Positions 55,171 through 64,000 of a DNA stretch of 64,000 nt are shown piece by piece. Below the pieces are notes generated by a model that was not told the DNA's origin, made no database searches, and was given only the letters and a program-made list of their open reading frames with translations. Positions within the stretch are counted from its first letter, which is position 1. Every line of letters starts with the position of its first letter. The translations under genes and the position numbers were made by a program. The DNA is taken from contig NC_015588.1 in NCBI RefSeq assembly GCF_000215105.1, forward strand, positions 2,294,001 through 2,358,000, read 5' to 3'. Source of the DNA: Isoptericola variabilis 225 (lineage in GTDB: Bacteria; Actinomycetota; Actinomycetes; Actinomycetales; Cellulomonadaceae).

Positions 55171-56885
55171 CAGCCCAGGACGGCCCCGCGCGAGGCGGAC
55201 TGCACGAGCTTCGTGTACTTGGCGAGCACCCCGCGCCGGTACGGGTGCGGCAGGGGCGCCCAGCCTTCGCGGCGCGCGGCGAGCTCGGCGGGGTCGACGA
55301 GCAGGTCGAGCGTCTTGTTGCGCACGTCGAGGCGGATGCGGTCGCCGTCGCGCACGAACGCGATCGGTCCGGCGTCGACCGCCTCCGGGGCGATGTGCCC
55401 GACGCACAGGCCGGTGGTCCCGCCGGAGAAACGCCCGTCGGTCACGAGCAGGACGTCCTTGCCGAGGCCCGCGCCCTTGATCGCACCGGTGATCGCGAGC
55501 ATCTCGCGCATGCCCGGCCCGCCCTTGGGTCCCTCGTAGCGGATCACGACGACGTCGCCCGCCTGGATCGTGCCGTCCTCGAGCGCGTCGAGCGCGCCGC
55601 GCTCGCGCTCGAACACCCGCGCGGTGCCCTCGAAGACGTCGTCGTCGAAACCGGCGCTCTTGACGACGGCACCGTCGGGCGCGAGCGAGCCGTGCAGGAT
55701 CGTGATGCCGCCGGTCGGGTGGATCGGCCGGTCCAGGGCGCGGAGGATCTTGCCGTCGGGGTCGGGCGGGTTCACCGCGGCGAGGTTCTCGGCGACCGTG
55801 CGGCCCGTGACCGTGAGGCAGTCGCCGTGCAGCAGGCCGGCGTCGAGCAGCGCCTTCATGATCACCGGCACGCCGCCGATGCGGTCGACGTCGTTCATGA
55901 CGTACCGGCCGAAGGGCTTGAGGTCGCCCAGGTGCGGGACGCGGCTCGCGACACGGTCGAAGTCGTCGAGCGTGAGCTCGACCTCGGCCTCGTGCGCGAT
56001 GGCGAGCAGGTGCAGCACCGCGTTGGTCGACCCCCCGAACGCCATGACGACGGCGATGGCGTTCTCGAACGCCTCCTTGGTGAGGATGTCGCGCGCGGTG
56101 ATGCCCCGGCGCAGCAGCTCGACGACGGCCTCGCCCGAGGCGTGCGCGTACGCGTCCCGACGCCGGTCCGCCGACGGCGGCGCGGCCGACCCGGGCAGCG
56201 ACATGCCGAGAGCCTCGGCCGCCGACGCCATCGTGTTGGCGGTGTACATGCCGCCGCACGCACCCTCGCCGGGGCAGATCGCGCGTTCGATGCGGTCGAC
56301 GTCCTCGCGGCTCATGAGCCCGCGGGCGCACGCCCCCACGGCCTCGAACGCGTCGATGATCGTCACGTCCTTCTCGGTGCCGTCGGAGAGCTTGACCCAC
56401 CCGGGCATGATCGAGCCGGCGTAGAGGAACACGCTCGCGAGGTCGAGGCGTGCGGCGGCCATGAGCATGCCGGGCAGCGACTTGTCGCACCCGGCGAGCA
56501 GCACCGAGCCGTCGAGCCGCTCGGCCTGCATGACCGTCTCGACCGAGTCGGCGATGATGTCGCGGCTCACGAGCGAGAAGTGCATCCCCTCGTGCCCCAT
56601 GGAGATGCCGTCGGACACCGAGATCGTGCCGAACTCGAGCGGGTACCCGCCTCCCGCGTGCACGCCGTTCTTCACGGCCTTGGCGAGCCGATCGAGCGAC
56701 AGGTTGCAGGGCGTGATCTCGTTCCAGGAGCTCGCGACGCCGACCTGCGGCTTGGCGAAGTCCTCGTCGCCCATCCCGACCGCGCGCAGCATCCCGCGCG
56801 CCGCCGTCGCCTCGAGCCCGTCGGTCACCTGCCGCGACCGCGGCTTGATGTCAGGAGTCGTCCCAGTCCCGGACTGCGTCGTCAT
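55170..56885 (-). CDS. ilvD: dihydroxy-acid dehydratase, 571-residue type
   Basis: An iron-sulfur dehydratase converting dihydroxyvalerates to 2-oxo acids in Val/Ile synthesis. Cluster cysteines are Cys60 (EITPCN), Cys133 (AGCDKSLPG) and Cys210 ([14 protein letters not shown]), the three-cysteine pattern of the mycobacterial-type enzyme. It also has [12 protein letters not shown], and [10 protein letters not shown] with GHIAPEA near the end. TAGGCT lies 6 bases before the ATG (leaderless). It is not closely similar to the second ilvD upstream, so the two are separate lineages rather than a tandem copy. Confidence 0.95.
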   Translation of the reverse strand: MTTQSGTGTTPDIKPRSRQVTDGLEATAARGMLRAVGMGDEDFAKPQVGVASSWNEITPCNLSLDRLAKAVKNGVHAGGGYPLEFGTISVSDGISMGHEGMHFSLVSRDIIADSVETVMQAERLDGSVLLAGCDKSLPGMLMAAARLDLASVFLYAGSIMPGWVKLSDGTEKDVTIIDAFEAVGACARGLMSREDVDRIERAICPGEGACGGMYTANTMASAAEALGMSLPGSAAPPSADRRRDAYAHASGEAVVELLRRGITARDILTKEAFENAIAVVMAFGGSTNAVLHLLAIAHEAEVELTLDDFDRVASRVPHLGDLKPFGRYVMNDVDRIGGVPVIMKALLDAGLLHGDCLTVTGRTVAENLAAVNPPDPDGKILRALDRPIHPTGGITILHGSLAPDGAVVKSAGFDDDVFEGTARVFERERGALDALEDGTIQAGDVVVIRYEGPKGGPGMREMLAITGAIKGAGLGKDVLLVTDGRFSGGTTGLCVGHIAPEAVDAGPIAFVRDGDRIRLDVRNKTLDLLVDPAELAARREGWAPLPHPYRRGVLAKYTKLVQSASRGAVLG

Positions 56886-56985
56886 GCCCAGAGCCTAGGC
56901 GCGCGATCGCCGTCGTGCGCGAAACGCAACCGAGCAGCCCGAAGAACGCTGGAGAACGTCGGACCGAACGGAAGACGATGCACGA

Positions 56986-57086
56986 CGGCGGAGGGAAGGA
57001 CCTCGCGCGCGCGGCAGTCAGACCCGAAGTGGAGGGCCCCCTGGGGCCCGTGAACGCTGCCGCGCGCGCGAGGTCCTTCCCTCCGC
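56986..57086. repeat. large near-perfect inverted repeat between the ilvD genes
   Basis: Arms 56986-57017 (32 bases) and 57057-57086 (30 bases) are reverse complements apart from one extra CG in the left arm. The 39-base loop itself contains a GGGCCCC / GGGGCCC hairpin. It lies between the stop of one ilvD and the start of the other, on the same strand. It probably terminates the upstream gene but is much longer than the other terminators here. The rest of this 232-base gap contains no gene. Confidence 0.8.
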
Positions 57087-57117
57087 CGAACGCAAGACGA
57101 ACGAACGCAAGAAAGGA

Positions 57118-58977
57118 TCAGCGACGAAGACGAGAAACGTCCCGCACAGCCCCACGATCCGCCGACGTCGCCATCGCCGCATACGCCTGCAGCGCCGGCG
57201 ACACATACCGGTCACGAGAAACGGGGGTCCACGGAGACTCCGAAGCCTCCATCTTCGCCCGCCGCTCCGCGATGACCTCGTCCGGCACGTTCAACCGGAT
57301 CAGCCGGGACTCGACGTCGATCTCGATCTCGTCGCCGTCCTCGACGAGCCCGATCACCCCACCGGCGGCCGCCTCGGGCGACACGTGCCCGACCGAGATC
57401 CCGCTCGACCCGCCCGAGAACCGGCCGTCGGTGATGAGCGCGCAGACCTTGCCCAGGCCGCGGCCCTTGATGAACGACGTCGGGTACAGCATCTCCTGCA
57501 TGCCGGGCCCGCCGGCCGGTCCCTCGTAGCGCACGACGACGACGTGGCCGGGCTGGACCTGCTTGGTGAGGATCTTCTCGACGGCCTCGTCCTGCGACTC
57601 GCACACGAGCGCGCGGCCCACGAAGTGGAAGACGTCGGGGTCGACGCCCGCCGTCTTGAAGACCGCACCGTCCTCGGCGAGGTTGCCGCGCAGCACCGCC
57701 AGACCGCCCTCGACGGTGTAGGCGTGCTCGACGTCGCGGATGCACCCGTTCACCGGGTCGAGGTCGAGGCTCTCCCACCGGTTGGTCGTGGAGAACGCCT
57801 GCGTGGTGCGCACGCCGCCGGGCGCCGCGTGGAACAGCTCGATCGCGCGCTCGGTCGCCTTGCCGCCGCGGACGTCCCAGTCGTCGAGCCACTCGCGCAG
57901 CGTGGGCGTGTGGACGCTCGTGACGTCGTGGTCGAGGAGGCCCGCCCGGTCGAGCTCGCCCAGCAGCGCGGGGATGCCGCCGGCCCGGTGGACGTCCTCC
58001 ATGTGGTAGTTCGGGTGGTTGGGCGCGACCTTCGCGAGGCACGGCACGCGACGGCTGAGGTCGTCGATGTCCGCGAGCGTGAAGTCGACCTCGGCCTCCT
58101 GCGCGGCCGCGAGGATGTGCAGGACGGTGTTGGTCGAGCCGCCCATCGCGACGTCGAGCGCCATGGCGTTCATGAACGCGGCCTTGGTCGCGATGCCGCG
58201 GGGCGCGGCGGTGTCGTCCTCGTCGTCGTAGTACCGCTTGGCGAGCTCGACGATCGTACGGCCGGCCTCGAGGAAGAGCTCCTTGCGCGCGGCGTGCGTC
58301 GCGAGCGTCGAGCCGTTGCCCGGCAGCGACAGGCCGAGCGCCTCGGTGAGGCAGTTCATGGAGTTCGCCGTGAACATGCCGGAGCAGGAGCCGCAGGTGG
58401 GGCAGGCGTTCTCCTCGACCTTCGCGAGCGCCTCGTCGGAGACGTTGTCGTCCGCCGAGTAGTTGATCGCGTTGACGAGGTTGAGGTTCGTCTTCGCGAC
58501 GCCGTCGGCCACGACCGCCTTGCCGGCCTCCATCGGCCCGCCCGAGACGAAGATGACCGGGATGTTGAGCCGCAGCGCCGCGTTGAGCATGCCGGGCGTG
58601 ATCTTGTCGCAGTTGGAGATGCACACGAGGGCGTCGGCGCAGTGCGCGTTGACCATGTACTCGACCGAGTCGGCGATGAGGTCGCGGCTGGGCAGCGAGT
58701 AGAGCATGCCGCCGTGGCCCATCGCGATGCCGTCGTCGACCGCGATGGTGTTGAACTCCTTGGCGACGCCGCCGGCCTCACGGATCGCGGACGCCACGAG
58801 GTCGCCCATGTCCTTGAGGTGCACGTGCCCCGGGACGAACTGCGTGTACGAGTTGGCGATCGCGACGATCGGCTTCCCGAAGTCTTCCGAGCCCATGCCC
58901 GTCGCGCGCCAGAGGGCGCGGGCGCCGGCCATGTTGCGGCCGTGGGTGGACGTGCGGGAGCGCAGGGGGCGGCTCAT
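57118..58977 (-). CDS. ilvD: dihydroxy-acid dehydratase, 619-residue E. coli type
   Basis: A second dihydroxy-acid dehydratase. It carries Cys123 ([10 protein letters not shown]) and the [16 protein letters not shown] cluster (Cys192, 195, 198), the E. coli IlvD pattern. No cysteine occupies the position of Cys60 in the shorter enzyme. Also seen are [30 protein letters not shown] and [18 protein letters not shown] 58977 follows AAGGAG. Having both types suggests different iron-sulfur stability or regulation; it may serve under different oxygen conditions (inference). Confidence 0.95.
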   Translation of the reverse strand: MSRPLRSRTSTHGRNMAGARALWRATGMGSEDFGKPIVAIANSYTQFVPGHVHLKDMGDLVASAIREAGGVAKEFNTIAVDDGIAMGHGGMLYSLPSRDLIADSVEYMVNAHCADALVCISNCDKITPGMLNAALRLNIPVIFVSGGPMEAGKAVVADGVAKTNLNLVNAINYSADDNVSDEALAKVEENACPTCGSCSGMFTANSMNCLTEALGLSLPGNGSTLATHAARKELFLEAGRTIVELAKRYYDDEDDTAAPRGIATKAAFMNAMALDVAMGGSTNTVLHILAAAQEAEVDFTLADIDDLSRRVPCLAKVAPNHPNYHMEDVHRAGGIPALLGELDRAGLLDHDVTSVHTPTLREWLDDWDVRGGKATERAIELFHAAPGGVRTTQAFSTTNRWESLDLDPVNGCIRDVEHAYTVEGGLAVLRGNLAEDGAVFKTAGVDPDVFHFVGRALVCESQDEAVEKILTKQVQPGHVVVVRYEGPAGGPGMQEMLYPTSFIKGRGLGKVCALITDGRFSGGSSGISVGHVSPEAAAGGVIGLVEDGDEIEIDVESRLIRLNVPDEVIAERRAKMEASESPWTPVSRDRYVSPALQAYAAMATSADRGAVRDVSRLRR

Positions 58978-59109
58978 CTCAGCTCCTTCTCGCGGATCGC
59001 GTCGACGCCGCGGGCGGCGCCTTCGCGCAGGGTACGCCGCCGCGTCCGACGACGGTGCGCCCGTCCGCGTCGTGGTCGCCCCGGGCACCTGCCACCTGGG
59101 CGGACGCCG

Positions 59110-59691
59110 TCACCGAGCGGCGGCGTGGTCCGCGCGGAACTCGTCCTCGAGGATGCTCATGACGATCGAGTCGGCCCAGCCGTCGCCGTCGCGGTAGACG
59201 TCGCGCAGGACGCCCTCCTCGCGGAACCCGAGCGACCCGTACAGGGCGCGGGCCCGCGGGTTGATGCTCAGCACGTCGAGGCTCACGCGGTGCAGGTGCG
59301 GGCCGGCGTCGTGGTCGAACGCGAAGCGCAGGACCTCGATGATCGCCTCGCGCCCGTACCCGCGGCCCCGGTAGTCGGGCAGCATCTGCAGCCGCAGGTT
59401 CGCCGAACCGGCGTGCTCGTCGAGGTCGTTGAGGACGATCTCGCCGATCAGCTCGTCGCTCACCGGCTGGCCGTCCCGGACGGCGCCGGGCGTGATCGCC
59501 CAGTCGTACCGTCCGGGACGGTCGGTCACGGTCGCGGCCCACTCGTCAACCTGCTCGCGCGTGAACGTCGCGGTGGTCCCGGTCAGGCGCAGCCCTTCCG
59601 GGTCCTGCAGCGACTCCCACAGACGCTCGGCGTCGCGGGCCTCGATGGGGCGCAGGCGCACCATCTCGCCGTGGATGACGGGCGATCTCAC
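59110..59691 (-). CDS. GNAT-family N-acetyltransferase
   Basis: A 193-residue acetyltransferase of the RimJ/RimL-like GNAT group. The start [13 protein letters not shown], the acetyl-CoA loop [32 protein letters not shown] and REEGVLRD are visible. It could acetylate a protein N-terminus or a small amine. The GTG start overlaps the gatB stop (GTGA), so it is the last gene of a gatC-gatA-gatB-GNAT operon. Confidence 0.88.
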   Translation of the reverse strand: MRSPVIHGEMVRLRPIEARDAERLWESLQDPEGLRLTGTTATFTREQVDEWAATVTDRPGRYDWAITPGAVRDGQPVSDELIGEIVLNDLDEHAGSANLRLQMLPDYRGRGYGREAIIEVLRFAFDHDAGPHLHRVSLDVLSINPRARALYGSLGFREEGVLRDVYRDGDGWADSIVMSILEDEFRADHAAAR

Positions 59692-61205
59692 GCCCCGATC
59701 CTCTCCAGCACGAGCTCGCGGACGCGCTTGGCGTCCGCCTGGCCGCGCGTCGCCTTCATGACGGCGCCGATGATCGCGCCCACCGGGCCCTGGTTGCCGC
59801 CGCGGACCTTCTCGACGACGTCGGGCTGCGCAGCGAGCGCCTCGTCGATCGCCGCGAGGAGCGCGCCGTCGTCGGACACGACCTCGAGGCCCCGCGCGGC
59901 GACGACCTGCTCGGGGCCGCCCTCGCCCGCGAGCACGCCGTCGAGCACCTGGCGCGCGAGCTTGTCGTTGATGCGGCCCGAGTCGACGAGCCCCTGCAGC
60001 TGGGCGATCTGCTGCGGCGTGATCGGCATGTCGGCGAGCGCGACCTCGTCCTGCTTGGCCCGGCGCGCGAGCTCGCCCATCCACCACTTGCGCGCGCCCG
60101 CGGGGCTCGTGCCCGCGGCGACGGTCGCCTCGATGAGGTCGAGCGCGCCGGCGTTGACGACGTCGCGCATCTCGGCGTCGGCGTAGCCCCACTCGGTCTG
60201 GAGCCGGCGACGACGCGCCTGCGGCAGCTCGGGCAGGCTCGCGCGGATCTCCTCGACCCACTCGCGGCTCGGCGCGACGGGCACGAGGTCGGGCTCCGGG
60301 AAGTACCGGTAGTCCTCGGCGTCGGACTTCACGCGGCCGGCGGTCGTGATGCCGGTGTCCTCGTGCCAGTGGCGCGTCTCCTGCACGACGGCGGTCCCGG
60401 CGTCGAGGATCCCGGCCTGGCGCGAGATCTCGTACCGGACGGCGCGCTCGACCGAGCGGAACGAGTTGACGTTCTTGGTCTCGGTGCGGGTGCCGAGCGG
60501 GGCGTCCGGGCTCGGGCGCAGCGACACGTTGACGTCGGCGCGGACGTTGCCCCGCTCCATCCGGGCCTCGGACACGTCGAGCACGCGGAAGATGTCGCGC
60601 AGCGCCTGGACGTACGCGCGGGCGACCTCGGGGGCGCGCTCGCCGGCGCCGGTGATGGGCTTGGTGACGATCTCGACGAGCGGGATGCCCGCCCGGTTGT
60701 AGTCGACCAGCGAGTACTCGGCGCCGTGGATCCGGCCGGTGGAGCCGCCGACGTGGGTGTTCTTGCCCGCGTCCTCCTCCATGTGGGCGCGCTCGATCTC
60801 GACACGGTGCACCGTGCCGTCCTCGAGCTCGACGTCGAGCCAGCCGTCGAACGCGATCGGCTCGTCGTACTGCGACGTCTGGAAGTTCTTCGGGATGTCC
60901 GGGTAGAAGTAGTGCTTCCGGGCGAAACGGCAGTTCTCGGCGATCTGGCAGTTGAGCGCCAGCCCGATGCGGATGGCGTACTCGACGGCCTTGCCGTTGA
61001 CGACCGGCAAGGCGCCGGGCAGCCCGAGGCTCACCGGGGTCACCTGGGTGTTCGGCGGGGCGCCGAACTCGACCTCGGCGGGGCAGAACATCTTGGTCCG
61101 GGTGCCGAGCTCGACGTGGACCTCGATGCCGAGGACCGGGTCGTAGCGGCGGACGGCGTCGTCGTAGTCGACGAGGGCCGTGGTGGGTGCGGACGCGGTG
61201 GTCAT
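59688..61205 (-). CDS. gatB: Asp/Glu-tRNA amidotransferase subunit B
   Basis: A 505-residue tRNA-binding kinase subunit of GatCAB, which activates Glu-tRNA-Gln and Asp-tRNA-Asn before amidation. Visible are [42 protein letters not shown] and [12 protein letters not shown]. The C-terminal YqeY-like tail ends [22 protein letters not shown] 61205 follows GGAAGAAC. It is cotranscribed with gatA (16-base gap). Confidence 0.97.
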   Translation of the reverse strand: MTTASAPTTALVDYDDAVRRYDPVLGIEVHVELGTRTKMFCPAEVEFGAPPNTQVTPVSLGLPGALPVVNGKAVEYAIRIGLALNCQIAENCRFARKHYFYPDIPKNFQTSQYDEPIAFDGWLDVELEDGTVHRVEIERAHMEEDAGKNTHVGGSTGRIHGAEYSLVDYNRAGIPLVEIVTKPITGAGERAPEVARAYVQALRDIFRVLDVSEARMERGNVRADVNVSLRPSPDAPLGTRTETKNVNSFRSVERAVRYEISRQAGILDAGTAVVQETRHWHEDTGITTAGRVKSDAEDYRYFPEPDLVPVAPSREWVEEIRASLPELPQARRRRLQTEWGYADAEMRDVVNAGALDLIEATVAAGTSPAGARKWWMGELARRAKQDEVALADMPITPQQIAQLQGLVDSGRINDKLARQVLDGVLAGEGGPEQVVAARGLEVVSDDGALLAAIDEALAAQPDVVEKVRGGNQGPVGAIIGAVMKATRGQADAKRVRELVLERIGA

Positions 61206-61221
61206 GGTCGTTCTTCCTCCG

Positions 61222-62727
61222 TCAGCCGAGCTCGGGTGCCTGGGCCAGGAGCGGCCCGCCCCAGGCGGACTCCAGGGCCGCCTCGAGAGCGGCGCCGACG
61301 CGGTACAGGCGGTCGTCCGCCTTGGCGGGTGCGAGGATCTGGAACCCGGTGGGCAGCCCGTCGTCCGACAGGCCGTTGGGCACCGACATGCCCGGGACGC
61401 CGGCCAGGTTGGCGGGGATCGTCGCGACGTCGTTGAGGTACATCGCGAGCGGGTCGTCGAGCTTCTCGCCGAGCTTGAACGCCGTCGTGGGCGCCGTCGG
61501 GGAGACGAGCACGTCGGCCTGGCCGAACGCCGCGGCGAAGTCGCGCTGGATGAGGGTGCGCACCTTCTGGGCGCTGCCGTAGTACGCGTCGTAGTAGCCG
61601 GCGCTCAGCGCGTACGTGCCCAGGATGATGCGGCGCTTCACCTCGTCGCCGAAGCCGGCACCGCGCGTCGCGGCCATGACGCGCTCGGCCGTGACCGGGC
61701 CCGCCTCGGGCTCGACGCGCAGACCGAAGCGCATCCCGTCGAACTTGGCCAGGTTGCTCGACGCCTCGGCCGGGAGGATGAGGTAGTACGCGGCGAGCGC
61801 GTAGTCGAAGTGCGGGCAGGAGACCTCGACGATCTCCGCGCCGGCCTTCTGCAGCAGCTCGAGCGACTCGTGGAACCGCGCGAGCACGCCGGGCTGGTAG
61901 CCCTCGCCCTGGAGCTGCGTGACGACACCGACCTTGAGACCCGAGAGGTCGCCGGCCGCGCCGTGGCGGGCAGCCTCGACGAGCGGCGGCAGCGGCTCGG
62001 GGATCGACGTGGAGTCGCGCGGGTCGTGACCGCCGATGAGCTCGTGCAGCAGCGCGGAGTCGAGGACCGTGCGCGTCACGGGGCCTGCCTGGTCGAGGCT
62101 CGAGGCCAGCGCGATGAGGCCGTAGCGGGAGACGCCGCCGTACGTCGGCTTGACCCCGACCGTGCCGGTGACCGCACCGGGCTGGCGGATCGAGCCGCCC
62201 GTGTCGGTACCGATGGCCAGCGGCGCCTCGAACGCGGCCAGCGCCGCGGCGGAGCCGCCGCCGGAGCCGCCGGGGATGCGGTCGAGGTCCCACGGGTTGT
62301 GCGAGTTGCCGTAGGCCGAGTGCTCGGTCGAGGAGCCCATGGCGAACTCGTCCATGTTCGTCTTGCCCAGGATCGGCAGGCCCGCGGAGCGGATCTTCTC
62401 GACGAGCGTCGCGTCGTACGGCGGGATCCAGCCCTCGAGGATCTTCGAGCCCGCCGTGGAGGGCATGCCCTTGGTGACGACGACGTCCTTGACCGCGATC
62501 GGGACGCCCGCCAGGGGGTGCAGGTCCTCGCCCGCGGCGCGCCGCGCGTCGACGTCGGCCGCGGTCCGCAGCGCCTCGTCCGCGCTCACGTGGAGGAAGG
62601 CGTGCACCGCGCCGTCGACGGCGGCGATCCGGTCGAGGTGCGCCTGCGTCGCCTCGACGCTCGAGACCTCGCGGCTGCGCAGGTTCTCCGCGAGCTCTGC
62701 GGCGGAGAGACGGGTCAGGTCGGTCAT
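61222..62727 (-). CDS. gatA: Asp/Glu-tRNA amidotransferase subunit A
   Basis: A 501-residue amidase-signature glutaminase subunit that provides ammonia to GatB. The catalytic Ser-cisSer-Lys triad is visible as the Lys in [10 protein letters not shown], the cis-Ser in [11 protein letters not shown] and the nucleophile Ser in [25 protein letters not shown] is the other family signature. It starts one base after the gatC stop, a coupled pair. Confidence 0.98.
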   Translation of the reverse strand: MTDLTRLSAAELAENLRSREVSSVEATQAHLDRIAAVDGAVHAFLHVSADEALRTAADVDARRAAGEDLHPLAGVPIAVKDVVVTKGMPSTAGSKILEGWIPPYDATLVEKIRSAGLPILGKTNMDEFAMGSSTEHSAYGNSHNPWDLDRIPGGSGGGSAAALAAFEAPLAIGTDTGGSIRQPGAVTGTVGVKPTYGGVSRYGLIALASSLDQAGPVTRTVLDSALLHELIGGHDPRDSTSIPEPLPPLVEAARHGAAGDLSGLKVGVVTQLQGEGYQPGVLARFHESLELLQKAGAEIVEVSCPHFDYALAAYYLILPAEASSNLAKFDGMRFGLRVEPEAGPVTAERVMAATRGAGFGDEVKRRIILGTYALSAGYYDAYYGSAQKVRTLIQRDFAAAFGQADVLVSPTAPTTAFKLGEKLDDPLAMYLNDVATIPANLAGVPGMSVPNGLSDDGLPTGFQILAPAKADDRLYRVGAALEAALESAWGGPLLAQAPELG

Positions 62728-62728
62728 C

Positions 62729-63025
62729 TCACTCCTCCCCGAGGATCTGCGGCACGGCAAAACGGCCGTCCTCCGCCTCGGGCGCACCCGCCAGCACGTC
62801 CTCGACCGGCAGCGCCGGCTGCGGGACGTCCTCGCGGAACACGTTCGTCATCGGCAGCGGGTGGCTCGTCGCGGGGACGTCGGGGGTCGCGACCTCGCGC
62901 ACGCGGGCAATCGACTCGACGATGACGTCGAGCTCGCCGGCGAGACGGTCGACCTCCTCGGGCCGCAGGTCGATGCGCGCGAGCGCGGCGACGCGCGCGA
63001 CCTCGTCACGGGAGATGGTGGACAT
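62729..63025 (-). CDS. gatC: Asp/Glu-tRNA amidotransferase subunit C
   Basis: A 98-residue subunit that wraps around the GatA-GatB interface. It shows [20 protein letters not shown], a middle [13 protein letters not shown], and the C-terminal [14 protein letters not shown] that contacts GatA. TAGACT lies 7 bases before the ATG with no ribosome binding site (leaderless). First gene of the operon. Confidence 0.96.
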   Translation of the reverse strand: MSTISRDEVARVAALARIDLRPEEVDRLAGELDVIVESIARVREVATPDVPATSHPLPMTNVFREDVPQPALPVEDVLAGAPEAEDGRFAVPQILGEE

Positions 63026-63160
63026 GACGGCCAGTCTAGTGGCCGCACCGAGGGCGCCGGCACGGCTCTCGCGTGGCCCACGTCGCACCTCGCCCAAGCC
63101 GTGCGACCCCGACAGTGCCGCACCCGACCGTGACGAAGCCTGCCGGTCCGGAGAAACAGC

Positions 63161-63192
63161 GAAGGCCCCGCACCGGGTGGTGCGGGGCCTTC
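63161..63192 (-). terminator. rRNA operon terminator
   Basis: A perfect 14-bp stem (GAAGGCCCCGCACC, 63161-63174, with its complement 63179-63192) and 4-base loop lie 10 bases beyond the 5S 3' end, followed by CTGTTTCTCC on the minus strand. Confidence 0.85.
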
Positions 63193-63201
63193 GTGAAAGG
63201 G

Positions 63202-63319
63202 TGTCCGGCGGCGTCCTACTCTCCCACCCCCTGGCGGGGGCAGTACCATCGGCGCTGAAGGGCTGAGCTTCCGGGTTCGGAATGGGACCGGGCGTTTCCC
63301 CTTCGCTATGACCGCCGTA
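63202..63319 (-). rRNA. rrf: 5S ribosomal RNA
   Basis: About 118 bases beginning TACGGCGGTCATAGCG on the minus strand and ending in GCCGCCGGACA. The conserved CCCATTCCGAACCCGGAAG loop and the terminal helix pairing are visible. It follows 23S with a spacer of about 115 bases (63320-63436) that contains no tRNA. The ends are accurate to a few bases. Confidence 0.95.
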
Positions 63320-63436
63320 ACTGTATGGAGCTGTTCGGGGTGCCCCCGGTGCCGCCGCACCTGGTGGTGTGGTGGTGGGGGTGGTGCCCGTTGCTCGGGA
63401 ACCGCACAGTGGACGCGTGCATTGAAGGAGTGGGTG

Positions 63437-64000
<564 letters not shown>

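Overview
The window is from a very GC-rich actinobacterium. Almost every third codon position is G or C, GTG starts are common, and the 23S/5S rRNA, GatCAB and IlvBNC order and NdgR-type IclR regulator are actinobacterial. A decayed secreted pectate lyase and the overall gene content suggest a plant-biomass member of the Micrococcales (Cellulomonadaceae or Promicromonosporaceae); that placement is inference.

Layout. 1-4.7 kb is an accessory edge: an IS3-type transposase remnant, an oxidoreductase N-terminus remnant, a divergent MBL hydrolase/TetR pair, and a truncated pectate lyase behind an 18-bp palindromic operator. 4.8-8.5 kb carries lpd and small enzymes. 8.6-11.6 kb is leuCD with the divergent ndgR/ltbR-type regulator. 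12.8-16.7 kb holds two tRNA-Glu genes, one tRNA-Gln gene, gltX and a FAH-family hydrolase. 16.8-32.6 kb is a mixed chromosomal block (methyltransferase, DUF418, PhzF, aldo/keto reductase, CGNR regulator with EamA exporter, DUF3516 helicase, TSUP permease, YbaK, YccF, YggS, lipoate ligase, RpiR regulator). 32.6-34.5 kb is cimA behind a leader peptide with three consecutive Ile codons and a terminator. 35.7-43.1 kb is a tight seven-gene ebo-type cluster: inositol-phosphate-synthase homologue, EboC prenyltransferase, TIM-barrel isomerase, EboA, EboB, EboE, EboF. 44.8-59.0 kb concentrates branched-chain amino-acid genes (ilvE, leuB, ilvC, ilvN, ilvB with an Ile/Leu/Val-rich leader peptide, and two different ilvD genes) with an ABC exporter pair among them. 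59.1-63.0 kb is gatC-gatA-gatB plus a GNAT acetyltransferase, and the right edge is 5S and the 3' part of 23S rRNA.

How it works together. The window encodes most of Ile/Val/Leu synthesis (cimA, leuCD, leuB, ilvBN, ilvC, ilvD x2, ilvE) with three visible controls: ndgR, an Ile leader at cimA, and an Ile/Leu/Val leader at ilvB. It also holds the whole indirect route to Gln-tRNA (tRNA-Gln, non-discriminating GltX, GatCAB). The ebo-type operon is the most interesting accessory system. It pairs a sugar-phosphate cyclase of the Ino1 type with a UbiA prenyltransferase, two sugar-isomerase-like TIM barrels, a TatD-like hydrolase and a phosphatase-like protein, which points to a prenyl-linked cyclitol whose structure is unknown.

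Several decayed genes interrupt otherwise intact housekeeping DNA (left edge, 2.3, 15.8, 21.0, 34.5-35.7, 44 and 54.8 kb), usually as two abutting fragments left by deletions. Many genes have a TAnnnT hexamer 6-7 bases before the start codon and so probably make leaderless transcripts.
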